Source: Musa acuminata AAA Group
Taxonomy: Eukaryota > Streptophyta > Magnoliopsida > Zingiberales > Musaceae
NCBI RefSeq assembly: GCF_036884655.1
Contig: NC_088345.1
Coordinates: 32,912,501 to 32,976,500, forward strand
DNA length: 64,000 bases
Direction: 5' to 3'
The notes beneath the pieces are model-generated. The model searched no databases and was not told where the DNA came from. It saw only the letters and a list, made by a program, of their open reading frames with translations. Shown here in pieces: positions 47,583-58,869 of the stretch (the stretch's first letter is position 1; the number at the start of each line of letters is the position of its first letter). Made by a program: the position numbers and the translations under genes.

Positions 47583-48468
47583 AGGACTTAGGGGAAGCAT
47601 CCTATATTTTGGGGATTAGAATATATAGAGATAGATCCAAGAGGATGCTTGGCTTGTCCCAGTCCAGGTACATAGAAACCATTATTAAAAGGTTTGGCAT
47701 GGAAAATTCCAAGAGAGGTCTCATACCGATGAGACATGGGATATCGCTTTCTACGAGTATGTCCCCAAAGACTCTAGAAGAAAGGGCGAACATGGATATG
47801 ATACCTTATGCCTCAGCAATAGGGTCTATCATGTATGCCATGCTATGTACTAGGCCTGATATAGCGCATGCTCTGAGTGTCACGAGCAGGTATCAGGCGG
47901 ATCTAGGCTTGGAGCACTGGAAAGCAGTAAAGTGTATCCTTAAGTACTTGAGAAGGACTAAGGATCTTTTACTAGTATATGGAGGTAATAGCCTTAAGGT
48001 TGAAGGCTACACTGACTCAAGTTTTCAGTCTGATGTCGATGATAACAAGTCGAATTCAGGGTATGTGTACACCTTGAATGGAGGAGCAATGTGCTGGAAG
48101 AGTTCCAAGCAAGATACCACTGCTGACTCGACCATAGAGGTGGAGTACATTGCTGCATCAGATGCAGCAAAAGAGGGAGTCTGGGTGAAGATGTTCATCA
48201 CAGATTTGGGAGTCATTCCGAATAGCGAGAAGTCGACTTCCTTATATTGCGACAACTATGGGGCGATTACTCAAATAAGGGAACCCGAGTCTCATCAGAA
48301 GTGTTCTAAGGAGGTTCCAGCTTATCAGAGAGATTGTAACCCGAGGAGATGTAGCAGTGGAAAGAGTTCCATCCGAAGATAACATTGCAGATCCAATGAC
48401 AAAGCCGTTGTCTCAGATTGTCTTTGAGCGTCACAGGAGTCTGATGGGGATCAGACACATAGGTGATT
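47561..48468 (+). pseudogene. D RT C-terminus and RNase H
   Basis: FSMKDLGEASYILGIRIYRD, then TRPDIAHALSVTSRYQ, RNase H with YTDSSFQSD (catalytic Asp) and DSTIEVEYIAASDAAKEG (Glu retained). A deletion near 48300 shifts the frame; the final DPMTKPLSQIVFERH reads on in another frame to the stop at about 48468. No gene follows before the purine tract. Confidence 0.87.
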
Positions 48469-48478
48469 GACTTTAGGT

Positions 48479-48490
48479 CAAGTGGGAGAT
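48479..48490 (+). other. D polypurine tract
   Basis: CAAGTGGGAGAT immediately before the 3' LTR. Confidence 0.85.
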
Positions 48491-49990
48491 TGCTAGTCAT
48501 AGGTGCCCAGCAAGCCAATCACGTGAGTGATGGCACGTGTGACTTGATACAGAATCTTTTTACTTATTATATTTTGGCATATATCACTTTATAACTATTG
48601 CATAAATGCATATATATATATATATTGTGATGTCCTTGGATTTGTGCAATGGGAATCGGATCGTGATGAGATCACGATAATGAGATTGATTCACCTTTAA
48701 ACACATATCCTAAATAATCCCGGTCATAGGTTACTCGAGAGGGACATCGTGATAACCGGATAGACTGGTGTGCTGTATACCCGTCCATATAATAGATGCA
48801 GCTGGTCTCATAGCTGCTCATGTAGGGACACTAGGGATACAGTACAGGTGCTTATTGGAGAATGAGTTCACTGATTGATCCGCTTACGGAATGCTGGATG
48901 GTTGATGATGCCTTATTGTCAGACAACGATTCCGTAGTCCTAGTGGTGTATCTGGTCCTTAGACTTGAGACACCAAGGATGTCCTGTATGAGTGCTCCAC
49001 TCTTTGATACCATACTTATAGGTTTGGCTGTCCCAGATCTAGTACAAGTGGTCATTGGGAGTGGTAGTCGACCTTACGAGGGCTATTGAGTGTCGACAGA
49101 GGATCATCCACTCTCGGCGTCATGAGAGGAATATCTCATGTGTTCTTGCTCAGACAAATCCCTAGCCAGGGTCATTTGGGTTGAGAGAGAAAGAGTTCTC
49201 CGGGAGAATCCGATTAGAGCGAGACTTGAGTAAAAACCGTATGGGTCTGATAGCACCATGCTCGATATACGGTCTCTGGGATATTAGATGGATGAGGGAC
49301 TATAGGTACATGGTAACTGAGGACAGACAGGTCCAATGGATTGGATTCCCCTGTATCGTCTGGGGACTACGGCGTAGTGGCCTAGTACGTCCGTAGTCGA
49401 TGAGTCGAGTGAATTATTATAGAGATAATAATTCATTGAGTTAGAAGGAGTTCTAACAGGTATGACTCACAGCCAGCTCGATATTGGGCCTAGAGGGTCA
49501 CACACATATGGTAGGCATTGCGATGAGTAGAGGTTCGGATATGAGATATCCGACGGAGCCCTTGTCTTATTGGATGCAGATCCAATACCCACTAGGGAAG
49601 GACCCATTAGGGTTTGACACGGGATCTCTATAAATAGGAGGGATTCACAGCCTCATAGGCTAGAGTCTTTGCTTGCCTTTCCTATTCTCCTCTCCCTCTC
49701 CACCTCAGAGTAGGCCTGGAGTTTTGAGGAGCGTCGTCGCAACCCTGCTGTGTGGATCATCGCTAGAGAGGAGGACGCTTGACCTCCTTCACCCTCTCCT
49801 AAGGATCTACAAGGAAACAGGGATATACGATCTCCCTAGGTAACACAATCTCTATACGCAGTTTTGTGTTTTGTGGATTTTTTGCGCGCTAATCTTCGCA
49901 CGACGACAAACATCTTTTTGGGAATCGGGGATTTTTGTTTTCTTGTTCTTCCGCTGCGTATATGATGTCGCCCCCCATGATTTCCCAACA
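48491..49990 (+). repeat. D 3' LTR, full length
   Basis: 1500 bp, TGCTAGTCAT to TTTCCCAACA. TATA box at 49629-49636. It carries the same perfect hairpins as the 5' LTR (49440-49457, 49536-49552, 49568-49587) plus an 8-bp stem with GAG loop at 48660-48678. Confidence 0.92.
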
Positions 49991-50252
49991 AGAACCCTTG
50001 CAGATTCTAAACTTGGGGTTGATCTCTTTAGGGGATCGGCCTCCTTGGAACTCTATAGGGGTTCCTCCCTCCAAGTTGCTGCTCGAAGGCTACAGAAAAG
50101 ATTCATCTATTGCTTTACAACTCCTAATTCTTCTCTAAGAAACAACCTCCTAACCTTAGCCAGCCTCTTCACCTCTTTAATAGGGGCCGACTTGGGTAGG
50201 TTTTACATGAATGTCTCTCTCAATTAGGACTCTCCTAGCTAGAGTCCTAACA
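49991..50252 (-). mobile_element. Partial LTR of gypsy family E
   Basis: Similar to the E LTR at 60501-61100 (AGAACCCTTGCAGATTCT to CTAGAGTCCTAACA), about 15% diverged and lacking the minisatellite in the middle. The first four bases (TGAT) are replaced by the end of the D LTR, as expected if D inserted here. It may be the left LTR of the E element whose other half starts at 57750. Confidence 0.75.
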
Positions 50253-51114
50253 CGATGGCACCACCTGAGCTCGGTCTCCGAGCTCTGGCAGGAGGTGCAA
50301 CCGCCCCTGACAGGAGGTGGCACCGCCCAAAGGCTCAGTCTTCGAGCTCTGCCAGGCGGTGCAACCGCCAGACCCTGGAATTCCGGGAATTGACAGTTTT
50401 GAGCTTGGAATTCAAACTGAGTTGGGGCCTATAAATATCCCACCCTTTTAGCAATGACATAGAAACCAAAAACTACCGAAATCCTGATCTTACTCTGTGT
50501 TTTTGAGAGCTCAAAAAGTGTTGTATGAGTTAAAAGTTCTCCTTCCTCTTTTCTTCTAAGTTTTGATCTGTTCAGAGAGGAAAGAAAATTCTGTAAGGGT
50601 TGTCTCCTAAGCTCGTCAAAAGGAGTGAAACTATAAAAGGGTGGTTGGCCTTCGCCTATTGAAGGAAGGCCTCTAGTGGACGTCGGTGACCTCATCGGTG
50701 GAGGAAGCCAGAAGTGGATGCAGGTCAAGATTGACCGAACCACTCTAAATCTCGGTTTGCATTTACTTTGAGCATATTATCTTTACTGCAAACCTCCTCA
50801 ATAGCTTACTGCCTTCTACGCATTTACGATCGTGTTTCAAGTTCAGTATTTTCTGAATCGACGTTTAGACGTAAATCAGTTTTATCATACGAACATCATA
50901 TTTCAGTTTACGCTTACATTCTAATTTCCATCACAACTGTAAACTGCCTTCATAGATTTGCTTTAACTGCATCTTGCTTGATTACAAGTTAAAGTGATTT
51001 ACGAATCAGATTTCTATCAAAATCGCTCTTATCGTACGAACGTGATTTTAATCATCAAAAGATTTCCGCTGCACTAATTCACCCCCTCTCCTCTTAGTGT
51101 TTTTGATCCTAACA
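50253..51114 (+). repeat. B2 5' LTR, truncated
   Basis: It starts inside the palindrome cluster (ACCTGAGCTCGGTCTCCGAG) and aligns with 56890-57749. TATA box at 50430-50437. It ends GATCCTAACA. Confidence 0.88.
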
Positions 51115-51116
51115 AT

Positions 51117-51129
51117 TTGTATCAGAGCG
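51117..51129 (+). other. B2 primer binding site, degraded
   Basis: TTGTATCAGAGCG stands where TGGTATCAGAGCG is expected, one base changed, directly after the LTR. Confidence 0.8.
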
Positions 51130-51164
51130 GGGTTAACTCTCAAATGGATTAAAACCCAAGAGAG

Positions 51165-52704
51165 ATGGCATACGCCGGAAACCAAGAGGGCCATTCTATT
51201 ACACGTCCACCCATGTTCAATGGGATGGACTACACCTATTGGAAGACTCGAATGAGGATCTTCCTTATTTCAATGGATTTTGAACTTTGGAATCTTGTCA
51301 AAAATGGATTTTCGAAGTCTTCTCTTCCAATAATCGATTGGAATGAATTGGAGAAGAAGACTTTCGCTCTTAATGCAAAGGCTATGAATGCCTTATTTTG
51401 TGCGCTTGATAAAAATGAGTTTAATCGTGTTTCGGTTTGTAAAACCGCGTTTGATATTTGGCATACACTCGAAGTGACCCACGAAGGCACAAGTAGAGTG
51501 AAAGAGTCAAAAATCAATCTTTTGATACATTCTTTCGAACTCTTCCGAATGAAACCGAGCGAGACTATTGGCGACATGTACACCCGTTTCACGGATGTCG
51601 TCAATGGTCTAAAAGGACTTGGCAAAAGTTTTTCAGATTTTGAGCTAGTAAATAAGATTCTAAGATCCCTTCCTAAGAGTTGGGACACTAAAATCACTGC
51701 TATTCAAGAGGCTAAAGATTTAAACAACTTCCCTCTTGAAGAACTAATCGGGTTAATAATGACCTATGAAATGACATGCAAGGCTCATGAAGAGCAAGAA
51801 GACATCCTTCCAAAGAACAGGAAGGATATGACACTTAGAATTTTGATGATGACTTGGCACTTCTAGCAAGAAAATTCAAAAAATTCATTAAGAGAAACAA
51901 GTTTAAAAATGACAAAAAATAAACTTGAACCCAAAAAGGACCAAGTTATTTGCTACGAGTGTAAAAAGCCAGGACACTACAAAAGTGATTGTCCCCAAGC
52001 CAAGAAGAGAACATCAAAGAAGAAGGCGCTCAAAGCAACGTGGGATGACTCGAGCGCGTCCGAAGAAGAGGAGTCCAACACCGAGCAAGTTGCTCATTAC
52101 GCCTTAATGGCCATCGGAGAGGAGATAACAAATTTAATTGATACAGATTTATCATTTGATGAGTTATTAAATGCCTTCCATGACTTATTTGATGAATGTA
52201 AGATTATTAGTAGAAAATACAAATTGCTAAAAAAGGAGTATGATAGTCTTGTAATTTTGATAAGTTAAAAACTGAATATCATGATAGTTTAGGTTCTTGT
52301 ATAAAATGCCATGATCTAGAAACTATCCAAAAGGAAAACTTGCTACTTAAGGACACCTTAAAGAAATTCGAGGTTGGTAGCAAGTCTTTGAACATGATCC
52401 TTACAAACAAGGGTCACGTTCTCAAAAGAAGTGGAATCGGATTTGTGAGAAATCCTCACCAAAATCCAACCACCTTCATAAAAGGCCCCATCCTACATGT
52501 TCGACACCAAAGTAAATGCAATTTTTGTTGCAATCATGGACACAAAACACATTATTGTCCATACAAGAAAATTAATCCGAATAAATTAATTTGGGTTCCT
52601 AAAGGAACCATGATAAACTCTATGCAACATGATAAACGATGTAGATCAGTTTTTGAGGCACCCAAAAGTAAATGGGTACCTAAAAATTATCCTGTCTTGT
52701 AGAG
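51165..52704 (+). pseudogene. B2 gag
   Basis: 51165-51866 is the capsid-like part (PPMFNGMDYTYWKTRMRIFL, FRMKPSETIGDMYTRFTDV), closely related to C gag. A deletion near 51838 removes an acidic stretch and shifts the frame. 51909-52268 carries the first knuckle C-YE-C-KKPG-H-YKSD-C and the TWDDSSASEEEESNTEQVAH linker. 52340-52702 carries the second knuckle C-NF-C-CNHG-H-KTHY-C and LIWVPKGTM. The block ends in VL-TAG, the same amber position as in C. About 25 codons of pol follow, including a decayed active site (WILDIHNS). Confidence 0.88.
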
Positions 52705-52789
52705 ATGTAATACATCCCAAGCTGGGAGCATGAAATAATATCCTGCTCTTTGGATACTCGATATTCATAACTCGAGATCCAAAATGAAC

Positions 52790-53574
52790 ACGCAATGCTC
52801 CCTTGCCTAAATAACAAAAAGAGAATTAGAAAATTAAAATTACAAGAGCAATGCATATACAATCCTATCTGATCCCTCAGAATTAGAAACCCATGATTCT
52901 CCCTTCACATATCCTCTGGATTTCCGAACCCATCAAATTGACTTATTCGAATCCAACTATATCATAAACCTATGTCTTGTAAGCAAAGTTTGTTATGGAC
53001 TTGCAAAGCTTATCAACTTGGATAATCTATCATAAACATGCGTATGACATTTGAAGTAGAGTATGCAAGTCACTAGATCTATCTTGATCATGCAAAATTT
53101 CTCATCTTGAAAATTCTTACGTAATTACGTAAGTAAAGTTGACTGCTCCAAATAAAAAATTCTTCTCAAGTCAAAAATATTCAAATCAAATCACACAGCA
53201 GTCAAAACAAGTGCTCACAGCCTATAGGTAGTGGCACCACCCCAGCTGGAGGTAGCACCTCCGGCTATCACTTATTGCAAGCGGTTGCACCGCCCTAGCC
53301 AATGGTGCAACCGCTCGCAATCCTGCCCCCTTTTAAACCAAGCTAGGGCTCGGCAGTGGAACCGACCCCAACTTCCCCTCTTTACTCTTCTAAAGCTTCT
53401 CCACCTCCATTTCTCCCCTCTTAGCATCCCAAATACTCCTCATTTCGAAGTAAAAGATCAACAATCTCTCCTTCTCTTGAAGATCTCACTTAAGGTATTC
53501 TCTAAGAAACCTCTAAATTTTATTTTTGATTCATTTACTCTTGCTCATTACTATCCTCTTAAATAACAGTAGTT
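52790..53574 (+). promoter_or_regulatory. B2 internal palindrome-bearing region upstream of the extra ORF
   Basis: Pol sequence ends at about 52790. At 53221-53345 are palindromes of the LTR type: GTGGCACCAC, GGAGGTAGCACCTCC, GCGGTTGCACCGC and GGTGCAACCGC. A weak TATA-like TTTTAAA is at about 53331, and a CT-rich stretch resembling a 5' UTR runs to the ATG at 53575. This repeats the layout of B and C LTR promoters (palindromes, TATA, pyrimidine-rich leader). That it is a promoter is inference. Confidence 0.45.
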
Positions 53575-54684
53575 ATGGGCTCTAAAAGATCCTCAAGGGA
53601 CAAAGGGAAGAGGCGATTAGTGGAAGACTTTGATCTTACCCTTTTCGATTCAAAATATCATGCTAAAAAATTTTCTTCTTTCAAATTTAGAAGTGTCAAT
53701 AAGGGAAAACATGTAGATTTAGATGAACTAAGAGATTTAGAGACAATCCAATAATTTGCAAACCTAGATCTACTCTCTATTTTATAAATTAGTGAACCCA
53801 TCTATCCAAGACTTGTTAGACTATTTTACAACAATCTACAAGTAGATGAAGAAGAAAGAATGTCGACCTATCTCTTAGGACAACACATCTCCATTATGGA
53901 TAAATTCATTTGCGACATGATAGGCATTCCCGTAAAAAATAGAGGACTTTATTTTAGAGGATCATGGGACAATGAAACGGTTGGGACAACATATGTTGAA
54001 GCCTTAGGAATAGTTTTCGGTAATCCCAACCTAGTGATAGTTCCTAAAAGCTGTGAACATCTACTACCACTAAATACTAAAGTACTTCATCATATCCTAA
54101 CTAGTATCATTCTCCCTAAACAATACGATCATGATGAAGTAAATCAAATAGAATTAGGAACCATGTATTGGATCATGAAAGGACATAACATCTGTTTTGG
54201 ATACCTTATACAATAAAACATGATAGAACTATCTAAGAGAGACATGATGCTTCCATATGGTGGTATAATCACTAGAATACTTAAAGCCTACGATATTCCA
54301 ATACCACCCGACGAAGAAGTGATGAAAGCAGATAGGTTTAGCATAATAAACAAAAATCTACTTCACCGATTGAGATGTGTTTATAGAAATGGTAATTGAG
54401 TTAGAATGCCTAGAAGAACCGATCCCCCTCAACCTGAACCAGAACCTAAAACACCAATCTTTAGAGGTACTCAATCTCCTCCGATCTGTCCCTTTGAGGA
54501 AACACATCAATTTGGGCAAGCTCCTACATCATCTATCGAAGACATTGGAATTCGGATGGACCGATTTGAACAAAGACAAGATCGGCTTAAACTTTGACAA
54601 GATCAAATCATATCTTAACTGCAGTAAATTCATCGACAATTTGACTCTTTATTTAGGCACTTTAATTTTCCACCTCCTGAATAA
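53575..54684 (+). pseudogene. Extra ORF of B2: putative plant transposon protein domain, decayed
   Basis: One frame of 370 codons from ATG 53575 to TAA 54682-54684, broken by seven stops (53752, 53785, 54214, 54397, 54595, 54616, 54625) and no frameshift. A basic N-terminus (MGSKRSSRDKGKRRLVEDF) is followed by IYPRLVRLFYNNLQ, FICDMIGIPVKNRGLYF, MYWIMKGHNICFGYLIQ and LPYGGIITRILKAYDIPIPP. A Pro-rich stretch (PPQPEPEPKTP) and a helical RMDRFEQRQDRLKL tail end in FRHFNFPPPE. From memory this is the 'putative plant transposon protein' domain found in the extra ORFs of many plant retroelements; its function is unknown. Several stops fit C-to-T changes of CAA or CGA. Confidence 0.75.
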
Positions 54685-56244
54685 GCTTGTATATGTGGAC
54701 ACAATAATCTCTTGTTGTAACAATTACGTTGTTGTAAACTCTTTATATTACTCACCTTGAGCACAATGCCTTGATGACTACTGATCACTGATATGGTTAC
54801 CTAATGTATTAATTAGAATATGCTCAATTGCGTTACTCATTGTCGCATTTCATGAAATCCGATTGGAACTGAAATGTTAATTTAACACTTTCATACAATC
54901 GGACAAGACTATAATCATGAAGACATGCTCATTGTTATGGAAATTTTTGTATTGATTTCAAGCATGTGATTTTAGGCATGTAATGGCAATTAAGTGATTT
55001 GATCATTCAATCAATGAAGTCAGAAATTTTTTTTTTAACAAGTTTATGCATTCGGACACATCAACATCATGGCAATACATCAATATCATGGTAATATTTA
55101 ACATTATGGTAATGTCTTATCAATTTCATGACTACGTTACTTTCTCATATCATATTTACCAAGACGTGATGTTTTTAAAGTAGGCATTATAGAAACATTT
55201 AAATTTTATGAATACATTATTCTCTTTCGGACTTAATAAACATATGCCACTTATAGTTTGATTCACATCATTGATTTTTGACAAATAGAATCATCTAGCA
55301 AATGCATACCTTTTAGACTTATCATGTGAAAAATATTCTCCTTGAGAAATAGATTTGATGATTCCTTCTTATAAAAGGAAGATATTCTTATGTGCAAGGA
55401 TTTGATTCACATAAATATCCTGATCCTTGTAAAGCATGCCTTAATATCCTATCGATTTGAACTACACAATTGGCTTTCCTCCTTCATGCAAAAAGATAAT
55501 AACAAATGAAAAAAAGATAATAACAAATGAAAAGGAAAAAGTTTTCACTTCATGTCATGTTCTTCTTGAGATGTTTGTATCCTATCACTCTATATAGATA
55601 AATGACATGAACCTACTTATGGCATCCCACGTATATTTAAAAGTTGTTTATATCGTTCTCCTTTTTGTTGATGACAAAGGGGGAGAAATATATGAATTGA
55701 TGCTATAAATGCTATATTATGTTGAAAGAAGTAGATATATGTGTATTGATGCTATGCCATGCTTGCATCATCGAAAAAATATGAATTAATGATAACTATG
55801 ATTGCCATATTAGCAATATGCCATGTTTGCATCAGGTTAAGATATCAAGAACTTGCATCGTAGTCCTACGTATTGATATCTTACCATGTAATGAAATGCT
55901 ATGATTGCTAAAATACTTGAAATATGTGCATCATGTTAAGATATCAAAATCTTACTTCGAAATTTTACATGTTGATATCTTACCATATGATGAATTACTA
56001 TCATTACCATAATTCACATTTAAAATTTGAAAATGGATGTCGAGTCTTGACATCATACATCATTTTCAGAGAGATACATCATGATGGGAATCATGATGGG
56101 AGTATTGATAAGGTTAAATGATTTTAACTTATCAATATGTCTCTTGAATTCAAAGGCTTTGAATTCAAGAATGATTTATCTCAATTATGGCACATAGATA
56201 GGGGGAGTTAAGGTTAACTCCGTTATCAATTGATTGTCATCATC
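54685..56244 (+). other. B2 3' untranslated region
   Basis: 1.5 kb of AT-rich DNA, no convincing gene. TTTTTGTTGATGACAAAGGG at about 55662-55681 followed by GGGAGA is the same extra purine tract as in C. Repeated ATCAAGTTAAGATATCA-like phrases occur around 55830-55990. Confidence 0.7.
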
Positions 56245-56258
56245 AAAAAGAGGGAGAT
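56245..56258 (+). other. B2 polypurine tract
   Basis: AAAAAGAGGGAGAT directly before the 3' LTR. Confidence 0.85.
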
Positions 56259-57749
56259 TGTTGAATCTCGGATTTTGATGATGACGTCAATTGTCATTTG
56301 TTATCTAATCCATATGTTGAGATAAGTGTGCAGGATTAACTACGATGAAAGTAAGACATGCAACAGAAGTTACGCCGGAGTCAAGACTATGATCACGTTG
56401 GGGGTTCGAGAGTTCGACGAAAGTCCGGACGATTGTCAGAGGTTCTGCGAGAACAAATCCGAGAAGTCTAGGAGCTTACCAAAGAAGCTCGTTGGAACTC
56501 GCCAAGTGGATCGTCACAAGTCCAGGAGTTTGCCAGAAGTCCGCCGGAGCATCGCCGAAGGTTCGTCGGATGTTCGTCGGAAGTTCGCCAGAAGAAGCGA
56601 TTGACGCACCGGAGCAAGTTGCAGTAAATGCCTTAAGAAATTCATAGTTAGCACGATGATTAAGTTAGAAATGGGAGGTGATCCCATTAACTTAATCTTG
56701 GGGCAATTAGGCCCTTGAAAGACCCAAATTGGGCCGAATGGATCAGCCCATTTGGACCCAAATTACTTGGCCAGAGGTGGCACCGCCTGGGTCGGCGGTG
56801 GCACCGCCTGGGTCGGTGGTGGCACCGCCCAGGGCTCAGTCTCCGAGCTTTAATTGGGCGGTGCAACCGCCTCTGACAAAGGTGCAACCGCTTGAGCTCG
56901 GTCTCCGAGCTCTGGCAGGAGGTGCAACCGCCCCTGACAGGAGGTGGCACCGCCTAGAGGCTCAGTCTTCGAGCTCTGCCAGGCGGTGCAACCGCTAGAC
57001 CCCGGAATTCCGGGAATTAACATTTTTGAGCTCGGAATTCAAACTGGGTTGGGGCCTATAAATACCCCACCCTTTCAACAATGACAGAGAAACCAAAAAC
57101 CACTTAAATCCTGATCTTACTCTATGTTTTTGAGAGCTCAAAAAGTGTTGTATGAGTTAAAAGTTCTCCTTCCTCTTTTCTTCCAAGTTTTGTTCTGTCA
57201 AGAGAGGAAAGAAAATTCTATAAGGGTTGTCTCCTAAGCCCGTCAAAAGGAGTGAAACTGTAAAAGGGTGGTTGGCCTTCGCCTATTGAAGGAAGGCCTC
57301 TAGTGGACATTGGTGACTTCATCGGTGGAGGAAGCCAGAAGTGGATGTAGGTCAAGATTGACCGAACCACTCTAAATCTCGGTTTGCATTTACTTTGAGC
57401 ATATTATCTTTACTGCAAACCTCCTCAATAGCTTACTGCCTTCTGCGCATTTACGATCATGTTTCAAGTTCAGTATTTTCCGAATCGGTGTTTAGATGTA
57501 AATCAGTTTTATCGTACGAACATCATATTTCAGTTTATGCTTACAGTCTAATTTCCATCACAACTGCAAACTGCCTTCATAAACTTGCTTTAACTGCATC
57601 TTGCTTGATTATAAGTTAAAGTGATTTACGAATCGGATTTTCTATCGAAATCGCTCTTATCATACGAATGTGATTTTAATCGTCGAAAGTTTTTTGCTGC
57701 ACTAATTCACCCCCCCCCCCTCCCCCTCTTAGTGCTCTTGATCCTAACA
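56259..57749 (+). repeat. B2 3' LTR
   Basis: 1491 bp, TGTTGAATCT to GATCCTAACA. Palindromes (GGTGGCACCGCC, GGCGGTGCAACCGCC) at 56770-57000 lie just upstream of TATAAATA at 57057-57064. Homologous to solo LTR 27261-28865. Confidence 0.92.
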
Positions 57750-58869
57750 AGTTACACTTTGATTTTTTGACATAAAGAACATGTTCTCGCAAAATCATCA
57801 AAACACGTCGTAAGTGTTGAAAATAACTTTCAAGAGAAGGGTTGTAAATAAGGATATCGTCGAAGAAAACTAACACAAACTTACAAAGATAATTCTAGAA
57901 AATATCATTCTTAAGGCTTTGGAAGGTGTAGGGAGTATTGATGAGACCAAAGGGCATTACTACAAATTCATAGTGGTCGTTATGCGTTCGGAAGGCGATT
58001 TTCGATATATCTTTTTCGCATACTCATATTTGATGATACTCGGTTCGAAGGTTCAGCTTTGTGAAGACTTATGCTCCCTTTAATTTATCAAGCAATTCAT
58101 CTACTACTGGAATAAGATACTTGTCCTTGATGATTATGCCATTGAGAGCTTGGTAATCAACACACATTTGCTATGTTTCGTCCTTCTTTCGTACGAGGAG
58201 CACCGGTGAAGAGTAGGGGCTGCAACTTGGCCAAATAACTCCTGTTTCGAGTATCTATTTTATAATCCTTTCTATTTCATCCTTTTGGAGATGTGGATAC
58301 TAATATGGCCGAGTATTTGCTGGTATACAATGATCATGCCGACGGGTAGGAGGTAGGTTGCACGGTTCATCAAATATATCTGAAAATTAAGCAAGCAAAG
58401 GAAGTAGGTTTGGATCTTCAAATTCTATTGGCTCTCCCTTAGTTTGCTGCTTAAGTTATACCAAAAAGTTATTACATGCTTTGTGTAAAACCTTCTCCAT
58501 TCGTTGTGTTTAAATCATCGTTACGTCACCCCCACGTTTCCTATGCAGTATCACATGTTTCCCCTTACTTTAAAATTTCATAATTAGTTTCACAAAATTC
58601 CAGGAAACATTATCTAATATCGTTAGCCATTCAATGCTGAGCACAGCTTCATAATCATCAAGAGGGAGGAGGAAGATATATGCAATTATCTCTTGGTCCT
58701 ACAACAATAGTTTCACCCGCGGGTACTTACGATCATACTTCAAAATTCGTCCGTCGGCGACCTTAACGTCAAACCTACTACAATTCTCGATAAGTAAGGT
58801 CATCCGAATAGCAACCTTGGTATTCATAAAATTATTAGTGCTTCCGGTGTCCATAAGATTGATGATAGG
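57750..58869 (-). pseudogene. E protease and reverse transcriptase (partial)
   Basis: Protease: NLMDTGSTNNF with an intact DTG at about 58848. [61 protein letters not shown], and VFFDDILIYNPSLE containing the DD catalytic pair. It stops at KKSKCN where B2 begins. At least six in-frame stops precede the palm. The order and motifs are those of Ty3-gypsy elements, possibly chromovirus-type. Confidence 0.87.

Larger units (their letters stand above)
42145..49990 (+). mobile_element. Copia retrotransposon D, 5' LTR truncated
   Basis: Partial 5' LTR (676 bp of 1500), primer site, an unusually long structured leader (1.76 kb), gag-pol and a full 3' LTR. The first 824 bp of the 5' LTR and the 5' target duplication were deleted at the join with A3. 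The LTR parts differ at about 2-3% of sites, mostly transitions, so insertion was fairly recent. Lineage is uncertain (Tork/Ivana/Angela-type gag). Confidence 0.9.
50253..57749 (+). mobile_element. Non-autonomous Sirevirus-like element B2, pol deleted, extra ORF
   Basis: A truncated 5' LTR (862 bp of about 1490), degraded primer site, gag with two knuckles, only the first codons of protease, then a 0.8 kb unrelated stretch with palindromes, a decayed 370-codon ORF, a 1.5 kb untranslated tail, purine tract and 3' LTR. Integrase, RT and RNase H are absent. The element sits in the RT of gypsy E. Its relatives here are solo LTR B (27261-28865) and, more distantly, C. Confidence 0.9.

Noticed and set aside
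50246..50258. CCTAACACGATGG shared by the E/B2 join and the right border of element C (41413-41425)
   Set aside because: It is the common LTR end CCTAACA followed by the CGATGG of the C target duplication in one case and a mutated GGCGGTGG palindrome in the other; probably coincidence.
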